64,000 bases of DNA from Peromyscus leucopus (taxonomy: Eukaryota > Chordata > Mammalia > Rodentia > Cricetidae): contig NC_051070.1 in NCBI RefSeq assembly GCF_004664715.2, positions 46,076,456-46,140,455 on the forward strand, given 5' to 3'. Position numbers and translations under genes: made by a program. Shown piece after piece: positions 1 through 11,270 of this stretch (position 1 is the first letter of the stretch; each line of letters starts with the position of its first letter). Under the pieces are notes generated by a model, which saw only the letters and a list, made by a program, of their open reading frames with translations, made no database searches and had not been told where the DNA came from.

Positions 1-480
1 GACCCTCATACACTGGGATGGGAATGCAAACAGGTGCAGCCACTATAGAGAACCATATGGAGGTTCCTCACCAGCCTCAAACTAGGACTGCCCTATGATC
101 CAGGATCCTACCCCTGGTTTCACACTGTTGGAATTTTAAGGCAACACACCAGAGCTACTCTTGCACATGCTTGTTAATTGCTACACTGTTGACAAAAGCT
201 AAGAAATGGAATCAAACCTGATTTCTATTAACTGACGAATATCTAAAGAAAGTATAGATGGTGTAGATTTTAACTCAGGTGTGAAGAAGAATGAAATCAG
301 ACATTTGTAGGAAAACAGGCCTACTGGTCTCATCATGGGAGCACAAGTGGATTGGAAAGGGGAGGAGTCAGGTATGTGTGCTATGACAAAGCCAAGATAA
401 ATGATCTTGCTTACATAAAACTGAAATATTATCATAGGGATGTGCTGCTCACCTCCCTTAATTATTACATAGCACATCTA
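1..480 (+). mobile_element. Old L1 (L1M-type) fragment, 3' part of ORF2 and beyond
   Basis: The sequence follows the end of mammalian L1 ORF2: a 'gtgcagccactat.gagaac' block, then 'atggaggttcctca', then 'aatggaatcaa', and 'aagaatgaaatc' near 290. It is diverged and has lost the reading frame. The element enters from beyond the left edge. The 3' limit near 480 is approximate. Confidence 0.7.
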
Positions 481-560
481 GATTATTTTGGCTTTTGAAT
501 GAAAGAAAAAACTATTGATTTGATGACTGGTATTCATTTAAGATTTACTTCTTTTAGAGA

Positions 561-770
561 TTTATATTTTTTTTCAATTTTATGTGTATGTGTGAGTGCC
601 TGCATACATGTATACATCCCACATGAATGCCTTTTGCTCTCACGGTCAGAAGAAGAGTCAGATCCTCCGTAACTAGAATTACAGGATTCTGATGTGGATG
701 GTGGAAATTGAGCCTAGGACCACTGCAAGAACATAAAGCGTTCTGAACCACTGGATCATCTCCCTGCCCC
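561..770 (-). mobile_element. B2/B3-superfamily SINE, reverse orientation
   Basis: On the reverse strand this begins with a degraded tRNA-like head ('gggcagggagatgatccagtgg') and runs to a T-rich tail near 561 on the given strand. It is an old, diverged copy and the first of a series of SINEs that all point the same way. Confidence 0.65.
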
Positions 771-780
771 TTTTAAAATA

Positions 781-912
781 GTGTTTTTAATTTTTATTTA
801 TGAGTATATGTGTTGCTGTTTATGTGTATGTCATGTGTGTGCAGTTGCCCGCAGAGGCCAGAAGAGGGCACTGGGTCTCTGGCTCCAAACCACTGAGCCA
901 TTTCTCCAGCCC
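781..912 (-). mobile_element. B2/B3 SINE fragment, reverse orientation
   Basis: The head 'gggctggagaaatggctcag' is readable on the reverse strand at 912-893. The 'gccctcttctggcctc'-type block characteristic of rodent B2/B3 lies in the middle. The copy is shortened internally. Confidence 0.7.
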
Positions 913-1120
913 TTTATTATTTTTAACTATGTGTACATGTATGGGTCTGTGTGTAGGTTAAATTAAATGCAGGTGCCCATGGAGTCCAGGAGAGGATATC
1001 AATCCCTGGGAGCTGGACTTACATGCCAGTGTCAGCTAGCTGCCGAACATGGATGCCTCAAGACAGGTCCTCTGGAAGAGCGTCAAGCTCTCTTAGCCAT
1101 TAAGTCATATCTCCAGCCTC
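913..1120 (-). mobile_element. B3-type SINE, reverse orientation
   Basis: The reverse strand gives a B3-type head near 1120, then a degraded B-box and the 'cacccacatg'-like middle. It abuts the SINE fragment at 781-912 with no unique DNA between, so one was probably inserted beside the tail of the other. Confidence 0.65.
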
Positions 1121-1149
1121 ACGACTTGAATTTAGAAGGCAGCATAGAA

Positions 1150-1489
1150 GCATGTTATTTTATTCACATATTGTACATGGCTGTATGTTGGTGCACGTGA
1201 GGGTGCGCATGTGCACATGGACTCGGAGCTCAGAAGTTACCCTTGGGTATCTATCATTCCTCAGGAGCTGTCCACCTTGTTTTTGAGATCAGGTCTCTCT
1301 CTCTGGAACGCGGGGCTTGCTTGTTAGGCTGGGTTGGCTGGCCAGCGAGCCCAGTGAACCACTGTCTCCCTCTTGTCCAGCCCTGAGATGGCAAGTACAT
1401 GCCATCACGTGGGTGCTGCGGATCAAGCTCAAGTCCATGATTACACAGCAAACACTTTACCAAATGAGCTTAGCCATGTCCTCAGTCCA
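1150..1489 (-). mobile_element. B4-type SINE (ID-like head plus B1-like body), reverse orientation
   Basis: At 1400-1489 the reverse strand reads as an ID/tRNA-like head ('ttgagcttgatccgcagcacccacg'). At 1290-1370 there is a B1-like segment ('gctggccagc...'). This order, ID-like then B1-like, is that of rodent B4/RSINE1. It is diverged. Confidence 0.6.
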
Positions 1490-1492
1490 AAA

Positions 1493-1577
1493 GTGGTGGT
1501 GGTGGTGGTGGTGGTGGTGGTGGTGGTGGTGGTGGTGGTGGTGGTGGTGGTGGTGGTGGTGGTGGTGGTGGTGGTGT
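1493..1577 (+). repeat. (TGG)n microsatellite, about 28 units
   Basis: Uninterrupted GTG/TGG triplets run for about 85 bases. In two frames they translate as poly-Val or poly-Trp, which explains the valine- and tryptophan-rich open frames here. It sits directly against the B4 SINE at 1150-1489. A run this long and pure is expected to vary in length. Confidence 0.98.
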
Positions 1578-1650
1578 ATATGGGATGGGAGGGGTAATGT
1601 TATGTTTCACATGAGCGTTTCAATGTTGGTGGTCTTCCTCTATTGTTCTC

Positions 1651-1874
1651 TACCTTATTTTTTGAGGAAGGGTCTCTTGCTGAACTTGAACTTGTCCTTT
1701 CAGCTGGGCTTGCTTACTGGTGAACTTCTGAGATTCACCTGTCTCTGCCTCTCTAGTGCTGGAGTAACAGAGCCATGCAGCCAACAACGATTTTTCTACA
1801 TGGTTGTTGGGGATTTCAACTCAGGTCTTCGTGTTCACACAGCAAGCGCTTTACTGAGTCGCTTCTCACCAGCC
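1651..1874 (-). mobile_element. B4-type SINE, reverse orientation
   Basis: The forward strand shows a 'tttttgagga.agggtctc' B1-like start, 'ctctctagtgctggagtaacag' (from B1 'gagtgctgggattacag'), then the ID-like head in reverse ending 'ctcaccagcc'. It is an old, diverged copy. Confidence 0.65.
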
Positions 1875-2720
1875 ATAGTGTTGTATCTTTCAAATCTGTG
1901 TTTTCAAGGAAATGGAATGAGGTATCCATTCCCACTGACCAAGCAACTTCAAGCCAATCGATAAGAACCTGATACGGACACTTTCAAGGACCTTGGCTTC
2001 CTGAAATGTATGACTTGAGGGGCTGGGCTATGGCTAATTCATCATTTCTACTGACCATCACCCACCTAAACGGCACAGATTCCAGAGCTCCTGGGTAGTG
2101 GTGCTCGTCTCCTGCTGGGAGGTGGTCCAAACATGAGGCTTGAAAGAGCTCCCCAGTCGTCAGCCAGCACCATGCTTCTCTCCCAGACGAGGGCAGGAGC
2201 CAGGCAGCAAGAACCGTAGAAATAAAGGCGTATCTTTCATCTCCTGTGACACACTTCTCTCTCACAAGAGCTTTCCACAAGGAACGTGGCTGCTTCCCTC
2301 TGCTGTTCTTCTGTAGCTCCTCGGTGCTCGTCACCAGTTATCAGCCACACAGACAAGTTCCATGCTCTTAACTTCCCAGGTGCCCAGTATGATTATAGGA
2401 GTGCATGATGATATTTTTTTTTTTTCAAGTAAACCATATACGGGCACAAAAAGGGAAAAGTGTGGCCCGAAGTTGAGGGAAAAAACAAAAAAATCATACA
2501 ATAAAAAGACAAGGAACGATGAGATTTTACAGTCTGTTTTGAAAGCTTTTAATTTTACCATTCAGTTCTATCATACACTGGAGCGTTAACAAACGCTAAA
2601 CTTACCCAGCACCTTATTCAACCAGTGTGCAGAGGCAAAGATAACTGGCCTCAGTAGAAGTAGTAGTCTACTGGGGTCATAATTGAATCCGTGTATTCCT
2701 TAAATGCATAGCCTTTACAT
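1875..2720. other. Apparently unique stretch, nothing recognised
   Basis: No repeat family, splice-flanked exon or conserved motif is recognised. It contains only short open frames without protein-like features and a T-run near 2410. Confidence 0.4.
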
Positions 2721-2908
2721 CTTCTGTGTGTGAGTACACACGTGTGCATATGCACTCACCTATGTGCCTGTGTGGGTGAGTGCGAATGCTACAGTATACA
2801 TACAGCGGTCCAGGGCAGCATACAGAAGTTGGCTCTTTCCTTCTACCACGGGGGATTGGTCATAAAGCTCAGTGGGTAGCACCTTTGCCACCAAGTCATC
2901 TCAGCAAC
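2721..2908 (-). mobile_element. B3-type SINE, reverse orientation
   Basis: It has a TG-rich start, then 'tctttccttctaccac' and 'gggtagcacctttgccacc...gtcatctcagcaac', the reversed B3 middle and head. The copy is diverged. Confidence 0.6.
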
Positions 2909-3660
2909 AGGAAATGACTTTCTTTAGGTAGGAGAGGTTGACTTTTGTGTGTAATCCAAAGACTGACACTAACGAACTCCCTGCCCGTCCAGGCTGGCCC
3001 CTTGTCACATGAGTCAGCATGCTCCATGCCTTCCAGCTCCTTCCTGGAGTAGTTCCCACCGTCTTGGACTGCAGAGCAATGGCAGATGTCCGCAAACTAT
3101 ACTAACGGACTCAAATTCCATACTGTGTGTGACCATTCTAGAACTAATTCCTCTTCACACCTGTTAAACCAGATGGCAATTGAAGAACAACACCTTCTCT
3201 GAATCCAGCAGTAAGAGGCAATTCTCACCCACTCTTTACTTGAACCTGCCTTTGGAAGGGGTATCCCACACTGGACTAGTTCTCCTCCTTCCCACACAGT
3301 AGACATAGTAGGCCTAAATAAAAATGGATACAGTCCACGCCTTCTACTGGCAGGCAGACAACACAGCCAAGTGGGCAGTCATTGCAAGGTTGTTGTAACA
3401 AGTTTGTTTAGATGCGAGCTTCCTTGAGATCAACAGAGTCAACGCCAGCAGAGGACACACAGCAAAAGGCAGCCCTGAAGTTCACATGTGCCTACAGAAG
3501 CAGAGGACTTGGAAGAAAGACCGGCACAAGTCTGGAGAAAGGAGTTTCTCAATTAGGTGATGGCCATCTGATAAAAAAATACTATGTAGCCCTCTGTACC
3601 TTCTTTCTCCCCCACTCCTTAATGTCATCATCCTTAATTATTAGAAACCACGTAAAATAA
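2909..3660. other. Apparently unique stretch, nothing recognised
   Basis: No element or exon is recognised. Open frames on either strand are under 90 codons and show no family features. Confidence 0.4.
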
Positions 3661-4057
3661 TGTACTGGCTGGTTTTGTGTCAACTTGACACAAGCTACAG
3701 TCATCAAAGAGGAAGGAGTCTTAGTTAAGGAAAGGCCTCCATGATATCCAACTGTAAGGCATTTTCTCAATTAATAATCAATGTGGGAGGGCCTAGTCCA
3801 TGGTGCGTGGTGCTACCCATGGGCTGGTGGTCCTGGGTTCTATAAGAGAGCAGGCTGAGCAAGCCAGTAAGCAGCACCCCTCCAAGGCCTCTGCATCAGC
3901 TCCTGCATCCAGGTTCCTGCCTTGCTTGACTTCCTGTCCTGACTTCCTTTGGTGATGAACAGCAATGTGGAAGTATAAGATGAATAGACCCTTTCCTCCC
4001 CAACTTGCTTTTTGATCATGGTGTTGTGTTGCAGCAATAGAAACCGTAACTAAGACA
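3661..4057 (+). mobile_element. ORR1-type MaLR solo LTR, forward
   Basis: It starts with TG and the ORR1-like 'ggttttgtgtcaacttgac', passes 'ggtggtcctgggttctataagagagcaggctgagcaagcc', and ends 'agcaatagaaaccgtaactaagaca'. The length of about 397 bp suits a full ORR1 LTR (ERVL-MaLR class). No clear 5-bp target duplication is visible, which fits an old insertion. No internal retroviral sequence flanks it. Confidence 0.75.
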
Positions 4058-4540
4058 AATGTTATCAACCTTTGAAAGTTTTAAATATGAATTTATCCAC
4101 TGAAGTTATAAGCATTAATATTATGCGTTTGCCTGTTGAGTCTCTGATGTTAGAGAAATCAATTTTTTAAAGGTTAGATGGATATACAAAATAACCAATT
4201 CCTAACAAGAAATCACTTTAAATTTAAAACGAGAGTTCTTTATGAAGCGTTTCCTATTACAGAAAATATATGGTTTTCTAGTGCACCGAAGACCGTGGTG
4301 TCAGATGCTGGCAATTGGAATTTAACACCCTCTGGGCTTTGATAAACCCAGTTTCTCCCCCCTGTCACTTTTCTTTGCTCTTTCTTTACCATTTTGTCCT
4401 GGAGAAAGGTAAAGAAAGGGCGGGGGTCTGATGAATCAGACCAGGCTGGCATCCAAAGTAACTTTCTTCTTCTGGCCTTCATCCCAAAATAAATAAAATA
4501 AAACTAGTGAAAACATGACTTACTGGGGTTTTGCTAACTA
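4058..4540. other. AT-rich unique stretch
   Basis: No repeat, exon or RNA gene is recognised. Confidence 0.4.
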
Positions 4541-4722
4541 TATTTATTGAGAGGGAGAAAGAGACAGACACACAGAGAGTGTGAGGGCACACACACGTGC
4601 ACATTACAGCACACATGTGAGAGATGCTTCTCTCCTTCCACCACGTGGATCCTGGGGATTGATTTCAGGTTGTCAGGTTGAACAGAAAGCACTTTCAGCA
4701 GCCTGAGACATCTGCTGGCCCC
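4541..4722 (-). mobile_element. B3-type SINE, reverse orientation
   Basis: It contains 'cttctctccttccaccacgtggatcctggggattgatttcaggttgtcagg' and ends 'tctgctggcccc', matching the reversed B3 body and head. The ACAC-rich 5' part on the given strand is the SINE tail. Confidence 0.7.
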
Positions 4723-5360
4723 AGACTCAGGGCTGTAGGTGGATTTTCTTACTTAATGTGATATTAAGGGCAATCTTGACAACATGTACCAGGTAAAAGG
4801 CTTTGCGGGGATATAAAAGCATGTGTGTTTTGTTTCTTTGTGTTTACTTTCAATTTGTTTTCCAGACCTCAGTCACTGCTTAGAACTCCTCCTGGCATTT
4901 AAACCCTCGCCCTTCAGAGATCATCTGAACAGCTCAGACGATGGGATCAGTGTTTTCTGACATGTAAACTGTGACTGAACTCTTCTGGACAGTAATAGAT
5001 TCTGAAAGAAAATAAAAAAAAGATATTTTTTTTGTGAACTCATTCGTGAACTATTTAATAGCACACATTTGTTTACAACAGAAGTTTTGGAGCTTATTCG
5101 TGCATTTGAAAATGTCTAACAGAATAGAATGGGAAGTAGGAGTTCTCAAGACTTATCTGACTGTTCGTTCCTCTGGGGTAATATGTCATTAATACTTGTT
5201 CTACAAAACAAGGTAGGGGAAAAATTTACAATTCAATCATGCATATTTGTGAAAAAAAATCATTGTATACTTGATCTCAGCCCAAAGGCAGAGAAGCAGT
5301 AGTCTCTGTTGCTTCAAATGGTAATGGGAAGGTATTATGAGTATCATTAAGAAATTCAGT
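4723..5360. other. Apparently unique AT-rich stretch
   Basis: Nothing is recognised apart from short A and T runs (about 5010-5035 and 5255). Confidence 0.4.
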
Positions 5361-5532
5361 GAGGGACTAGAGAAAGGACTAGGCACTTAAGAACATTCCG
5401 GCTATTCCAGAAGACCAGGGTTTGATTCCCAGCACCCACATGGCAGCTCAAAACTGTACCTCCATTCCCTGCAGATGCAATGTCCTCTTCTGGCCTCTGA
5501 GAGTACCAGGCCTGCATGTGACACAGGCACCT
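5361..5532 (+). mobile_element. B3-type SINE, forward
   Basis: It has a degraded B3-type head, then 'gtttgattcccagcacccacatggcagctca' and 'tgtcctcttctggcctctga'. These are the B box and middle of the B2/B3 superfamily. Confidence 0.75.
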
Positions 5533-5544
5533 ATTCAGGTGCTT

Positions 5545-5745
5545 GAGATAGTGTGATATGACATCAGCAGCATCCCCCTTCCTGGAGTTGCAGGGAGGCA
5601 GGGACAGGAGGGTTCTTTGGTTTATTGGCCTGTGAGTCAGTGTATCCTGATTACCAAGCCCAGGATCCAGAGAAAGACTGTACAAAAAACAAGGCAGACA
5701 GATCCCAGGGATCAACACCTGAAGTTGACCTCTGGCCACTATGAA

Positions 5746-5746
<1 letters not shown>
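5545..5746 (+). mobile_element. B4-type SINE 3' part, forward
   Basis: After the B3 copy comes a B4-like 3' segment, with 'aaaaaacaaggcagacag' and 'caacacctgaagttgacctctggcc' leading into a CA tract. It is probably a truncated B4 next to the B3 copy. Confidence 0.6.

Positions 5747-5803
<57 letters not shown>
5747..5803 (+). repeat. (CA)n microsatellite, about 28 units
   Basis: A pure AC/CA run lies at the 3' tail of a B4-like SINE, so it probably grew from the SINE tail. It explains the His/Thr- and Cys/Val-repeat open frames on the two strands. Confidence 0.98.
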
Positions 5804-5806
<3 letters not shown>

Positions 5807-6109
5807 TGAGTGAATGGGAAGGGAAGGGAGACCTAAGATTCTGCCCTTTCTTCGGCCAGCAAAGCTCCTGCTTGTTCCCTCTCAGGTTCCTTCATCTGAT
5901 CAAATACAACACACCAAAGATTATTTTCATCAATGGTTTCCCTACTGTGCTACAGAACAGAAGGAGATTCTCCACCTCTGTATTTTGATGTCCCTTTTTA
6001 TCTCTTCTTGTCCCACCAGCCTCCACCAGGATCTAAAGACCGCTATTCCACTCTGTTCTTCTACAAGAAGAACTTTTGAGTTTCCACAAATGGGTTCGAG
6101 AACATGTAC

Positions 6110-6590
6110 TATTTATCTTTCTATGATTTATTATGCTGAAAGTAACTGACCTCTCCTTCCATCTATAGTGCTGAAATGACGGGATTTAAGTCTTTTTTGG
6201 TTGAATAATATTCTGCATATATACAGCTCTTTTCTCTAACCACACATCCATGGATGGACATCTAGTCTGATTCCCTACTTTATTGATTGTGACTAGTAGC
6301 AAAATAAGCACACGAGTGCAAGTATCTCTTTGGTATAATTGTTTTGCTTCTTTGTATTTATACCCAGTAGTGAAACTTCATGGTCATGTGATAGCCTGCT
6401 TTGTAGTGGTTTGAGGCATCTCCACACTTTTTTCAAGGATGGTAAGACTAATTTAGCTCCTTGGCAATGCTACATAGCGTGTCCATGCATCCTCACCAGC
6501 ATTTGTTATTTTGTCTTTTGATAACATTTCTAAATATTGTGTGGTGGTAGCTCATTTCTAACTGGCCAGAAGGTGAAATTCACAAGACAT
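6110..6590 (-). mobile_element. Old L1 (L1M-type) fragment, reverse orientation
   Basis: Landmarks on the given strand are 'ggttgaataatattctgcatat', 'tggatggacatctagt', 'tatttatacccagtagtg' and 'catcctcaccagcatttgtta'. They come in the order expected for the reverse of the end of mammalian L1 ORF2. It is heavily diverged with no intact frame. Confidence 0.75.
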
Positions 6591-6857
6591 GAAAATAATT
6601 GATGCTAGAGGAGCTGAAAGATTGTTTGCCCTGCCTTGACCTTTTACGTCATCTACATGTACTGTGTTACCACTATGAGCTTCCATTAAGACGGTGAGCT
6701 CCATGCCTCAATTTAAAAAAGAATAATAACCACAGAATCTGTAACTCAGTTCAGTCTCTTTTTCTTATTTACATGAAAGAACTAAGCCCCAAAGAAGACA
6801 CCTGCTTTCTCTAAGGCTTTTCAACAAGAAGTGGTTAAACTAAGAACAAGAAGTCCA

Positions 6858-6863
6858 CAGTTC

Positions 6864-6896
<33 letters not shown>

Positions 6897-7050
6897 CGAG
6901 ACAGGGTTTCTCTGTGTAGCTTTGCGCCTTTCCTGGAGCTCACTTGGTAGCCCAGGCTGGCCTCGAACTCACAGAGATCCGCCTGCCTCTGCCTCCCGAG
7001 TGCTGGGATTAAAGGCGTGCGCCACCACCGCCCGGCCACAGTTCTATATT
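6858..7050 (-). mobile_element. Full-length B1 SINE with target-site duplication, reverse
   Basis: The element spans about 6871-7037. It has a long T-run (the reversed A-tail) followed by a near-consensus B1 containing the cricetid-type 'tttgcgcctttcctgga' block and ending 'caccaccgcccggcc'. The flanks 'acagttctatatt' at 6858-6870 and 7038-7050 match exactly, marking a recent insertion. Confidence 0.95.
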
Positions 7051-7785
7051 TTATATTCATATAACCCAAATCATATTCACTCAATATGTATTCTGTACAT
7101 GAATATATATACTAAGTTAACTTATGAATCTGAACAAGTATCTATTTAATACAGATTAAAATATCAATCTTCTGATTAAATTATAGAAAACCTAGTCATT
7201 TCTACTCTGAAAATTTGGTGGTTTTGGATAATTTAAGTAGGTCTAGACTAACTCATTCCTTGCATTATTTATGAAGATGTGTGCCAAATGTAAACATGGT
7301 TAGCACTTGAAATACTTAACTCCTATATAATGTGCAAAAATAAAGATTTTGGAATACTTGAATAGCAACCAACCAAACCCTCATTTTTTTTCAACTATTT
7401 ATGAAAACATTTCTGTACCATTCTGTGTGATAAGAGTATCTTAAAAAATAAATTGGCATCAAAAATACCCTTAATCAAGGAATCTTGGTGTTATGGGTTG
7501 TAACTTAGAGGCAGAGAAAATGCTTAGTAGGCATGAGGTCCTAATTCCCCATACCAGAAAGAAACAAATAAGATAAGCTTAAGAACGCATTGTGCGTTCT
7601 CTGTTATGTGGCTTCCTATCACTTCCACAAAGCCAATGTTTTCGTTCAAAGTGGAATCAAGTTTTCAAAATTAATGTTAAGACAAATTAAATGAAATGAC
7701 AATGTCAAATGTGTCCACTTAAATTGAGACTCTAACTTTAGAAACGAAAAAGACATAAAAGTCAAGCCACATACATTTTTGGATT
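7051..7785. other. AT-rich unique stretch
   Basis: No element or exon is recognised. There are several short A/T runs. Confidence 0.4.
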
Positions 7786-7955
7786 GCTTTTCTGTGTCCT
7801 TGAAGAGTGACCTTGGAATCTGTATTGGGATTGCATCAAACCTGTAGATTGCTTTTGGTGGAAGCGTAATTTTCAATGATTAATTCTTCTAATCCTTGAG
7901 CACGGGAGGTCTCTCCATCTTCTATCGTATTCTTCAGTCTCTTTCCTCAGTCACT
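7786..7955 (-). mobile_element. L1 ORF2 fragment, reverse orientation
   Basis: 'gggattgcatcaaacctgtagattgcttt' and 'attcttctaatccttgagca' match the reverse complement of a conserved part of L1 ORF2. It is short and truncated at both ends. Confidence 0.65.
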
Positions 7956-8659
7956 GGGTGGTTTTACTCCTGCTCTCCCATCACCCCGCAGAATTCGACT
8001 TAAAAACACCTGCTTTGGAAGCTTTTCTGTCTCCTGGACACATCTAGTTACCACTCCTCAGTCAGTGCTCCACCTGGACCCCCTACTGTTCTTCAATATG
8101 GCTTCCCTGTTCTTCTTTCTGATGTTTCTCATTCTCAAGGGCATGACTCACCTCTGTTCGCCCAGTTCTTAGCAGAGTGCATGATCACATATGTGATGCA
8201 CACACAATATGCTTCCTGAACGAATAGGAGGAGTCATTGGAGATGACAAGCCCGTTCTCTTTGGGCTTCTCTCCATGCCACGGAACTCAGCCAAGTTCTA
8301 GGTAATGTCCCTGGATAATCACATCAAATTACGATACACTCCAAATTACTCTAACTTCATTGATTTGGCTGGCTTTTCCAGGTCTGTCTTAGATAAAGAG
8401 GTTTTCTCTACTCAGATATTTCAAATAGAGTGGTTTGGGGACTGAATTATTTTAATATGTGACTTACTTCTAGGTCATGTTCCATGTGTTGAGCTTTCTA
8501 TACCAAATGACTAAGTTTTTAATTTTTTAAAAGAAGTTTCTGCTGAAGATATGTCTAGGCAGAATATCACAGCCACCTGTGTCCCTGTAATCTCAACTCC
8601 TTTCCTTAGCCAACCTTTTTTAGGTTTCATACCAGCCCTGTTTTTGTCTCTTTCTTTGG

Positions 8660-8662
<3 letters not shown>
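7956..8662. other. Apparently unique stretch
   Basis: No element, exon or conserved motif is recognised. Confidence 0.4.

Positions 8663-8715
<53 letters not shown>
8663..8715 (+). repeat. (GT)n microsatellite, about 26 units
   Basis: A pure GT run, followed at 8720-8742 by G-rich tracts. The repeat accounts for the Cys/Val-repeat frames on the forward strand and the His/Thr-repeat frame on the reverse strand. Confidence 0.98.
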
Positions 8716-8717
<2 letters not shown>

Positions 8718-8742
8718 GTGGGGGGGAGGAAGGGGCGGGGGG

Positions 8743-10785
8743 TGCTTAACTATTCTGGAATGAAAGGAGATTGGAAAATGATTAAAATAACCTTTACATG
8801 GAAGGTGGAACTGCTTTTGGCTCAGAATAACCAACATAATTCAAAATACATTCAAACTTGAGTTTAGTATCTAACTTAGCATTCCTTATGAAGTCACTGT
8901 ATGACCAGCCTAAAGCAAAATAAAGTATTTTCCAGTTTACAAAAACAAAACAAAACAACCTGAACTCTTCACTTCTGAATAAGCACATCGGCGCACCACC
9001 GGACCATTAACATACACAAGAACATCAGCGCTCCCGCCTTCAGGTCCTTAGTACTGCAGAGGAAAGAAAAGAAGCTGGCCCCATGGGTTTGTAATCTAAA
9101 TTAAACAAGCAACATGAGTCACACAGGTTTCACAGGTGAGAGTTAATTAACATTTTATCCCAAGCAGAGAAGGAAAGGTAAGAGAAAATTAAAATCAATA
9201 GTAACAGCATCAGAATTCACTTCAAACATTACAGGAGTCATTTGTAATGTGAAGATAATTTTAAAACCTTGTCACACTGCCAGGCCCACCTGATGCCCCT
9301 TGCGTTTGGATCTACTGGGCCAACTCCAAAATGCACATTTTCAGATTCTCTCATGCAGCCTCACAGACAAAGGACAGAACTGCCTGAAGTCACAAGATGG
9401 GGCAAGATGAACTCTGGGATGCATGTCTGTTTTATGATTCAAAGACCGACACTTGTCTTCCCACACTCCCTGTGACTAGGGACACAATGACACTGAATCT
9501 ATGGTTATCTCACGCTCAAATCCTTACTACCAAAGACTACTATTCAAAACTGACATATAAACAATTTAAGCCTCTATAATTGAATTCTCATGTAATTAGC
9601 TTCATTTTTTATACCAAGTCATTAAAATATATGTATAGAAACACTGGCTACCCAACCAGCCACCTACGATTTTTTAATGTAAAATTGAATTAATTTTCAA
9701 CATTGAAGTGCCAATAACACAAGCTATCCTTAATAAGACAGCAATATACTTTCTATTAAAGTAAAAGGGTGCTGAAATGTATTCCCCATTAAATCTTGCA
9801 GCAAGGTGTTCTCAAATAAGAATCCCAAATATCAGTAGGCTAGGCCTGAAAAGTTCAGAGTGGGACGCTAGCCAGGCAATGGTCCTGATGATGAAGGTTC
9901 TGAGCGTTGGCTCTTAGCAACTACTGAGTATGCTCTGCCCTCGCTCTGCCCCAGGAAAACAAGATAAACAGGTTTCCCACCTGTCTATCAGACCGCTACA
10001 GAATGTGGCAAAGTCAGCCTCCAAGCTGCAGACAGCCACAGCTCACATCACTGACATAGATTATACTTAATTGGGCAGCCACACAGAAAAAAAAAGAAAA
10101 AAGAGGCTGCTACTTCCAAGCTAGATCTTGCTGTTAACTAGTCCCTCCCTGAGATCCTCAATTTATGACTGAAAGATATATGTTCATATCTTCATGGGTA
10201 TATGTTCATATACCCACCCCTACCAAAGTCTGAGTATTACAGGATTGCAGAACAAAAATATAAAAGATTTCATACCCTTCAAATAATTGTGTACCAACCG
10301 CATGGGGAAATAACAACAAGAAAAAGTACAACAAATGGTACATAAAATGCCTTCTGCAGCAAAAGTAGTGCAGAGACCTAATAGCAACCACTTTCTGGAA
10401 GACACAGTGACTGTGTTATTGGAAGACGCCATCAGCTAGGTTATTTTCTACACAAAGAACTAAAAGATAATAACCTCTATGCACAAATGAATCTTGGGCT
10501 TTACAAACATGTCAGAAGCATCAAAAGGCATTAGAGTAAGCCCTACCCGATTGGCGATTTAGCTTTGGCTCTGGATGCTCCAAAGGAAAACAGAGACCCA
10601 GTTTTTTCAGTGCACCAAAAGCACTCTCTTAAAAAGCTTTCTCCTTTTATCTTGTACGGACAAATTGTTTTCCAAATACACTGCTGGGATTGCTGATCCT
10701 CTAGCTGACCCCCTTACCCAAAGACTTGCTACAACAGCTTCAACATGGAAAAAAAAGAAGTCAGAAATTTTTATCAGTTGAGTTG
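8743..10785. other. 2 kb apparently unique, AT-rich DNA
   Basis: Nothing is recognised apart from a short (CAAAA)n-like tract near 8940 and an A-rich tract near 10088. Open frames are short. Confidence 0.4.
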
Positions 10786-11110
10786 TGTGTGTGTCCCCCA
10801 AATATGTGGACATTCTGATATCCAGTGCCTTTGAATCTGGCTCTATCTGGAAATAGTCTTTTAAGATGAGGTCATTAGGCAAGTCCTAATGTAATACAAG
10901 TGATGTCATTATGAGAAAAGAGAGTAGACAGAATGGCGTGCAAGGACTTAGGGCTGGCACACAGCCAAGGATAGCCAATGGTGTTCAGCAAACCAACAGA
11001 AGATAGCGTTTGGGAGCAAGGATTCTCTCCTACCAGTAACAAGAGGAACGCAGCCCTGCTGACACTTGATTTCAGACCCTGAGTCTCCCAGACCCCAGGT
11101 ACTTCTTGGG
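10786..11110 (+). mobile_element. MLT1-type MaLR LTR, left part, forward
   Basis: Landmarks in order are 'gtgtcccccaaatatgt', 'ctggctctatctggaaatag', 'gatgaggtcattaggc', and 'gcagccctgctgacacttgatttcagac'. They suit an ancient MLT1-type LTR. The rest of the LTR resumes after a nested B1, at about 11271. Confidence 0.6.
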
Positions 11111-11270
11111 GTTTTGTTTGTTTGCTTGTTTTTGTTTTGTTCAAGATATGGTTTTCTCTGTGTAGCCCTGGTCCTGAAATTCACTCTGCAGACCAGGCTG
11201 GCCTCCAACTCACGGAGATCCACCTGCCTCTGCTACCTGAGTGCTGGGACTGCAGGTGTGCGCTACCAGC
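11111..11270 (-). mobile_element. B1 SINE nested in an MLT1-type LTR, reverse
   Basis: A GTTT-rich reversed tail is followed by 'tctctgtgtagccctggtcctgaaattcactctgcagaccaggctggcct' and 'gagtgctgggactgcaggtgtg'. It is moderately diverged from the younger B1 copies in this window. It interrupts the LTR between its 'acccc' block and its 'gttgtttcaagcca' end. Confidence 0.85.

Noticed and set aside
1317..1964. Trp- and Val-repeat open frames
   Set aside because: They are produced by the (TGG)28 microsatellite and two B4 SINEs.
5356..5988. Cys/Val- and His/Thr-repeat frames
   Set aside because: They are translations of a CA tract; the same applies at the other dinucleotide repeats.
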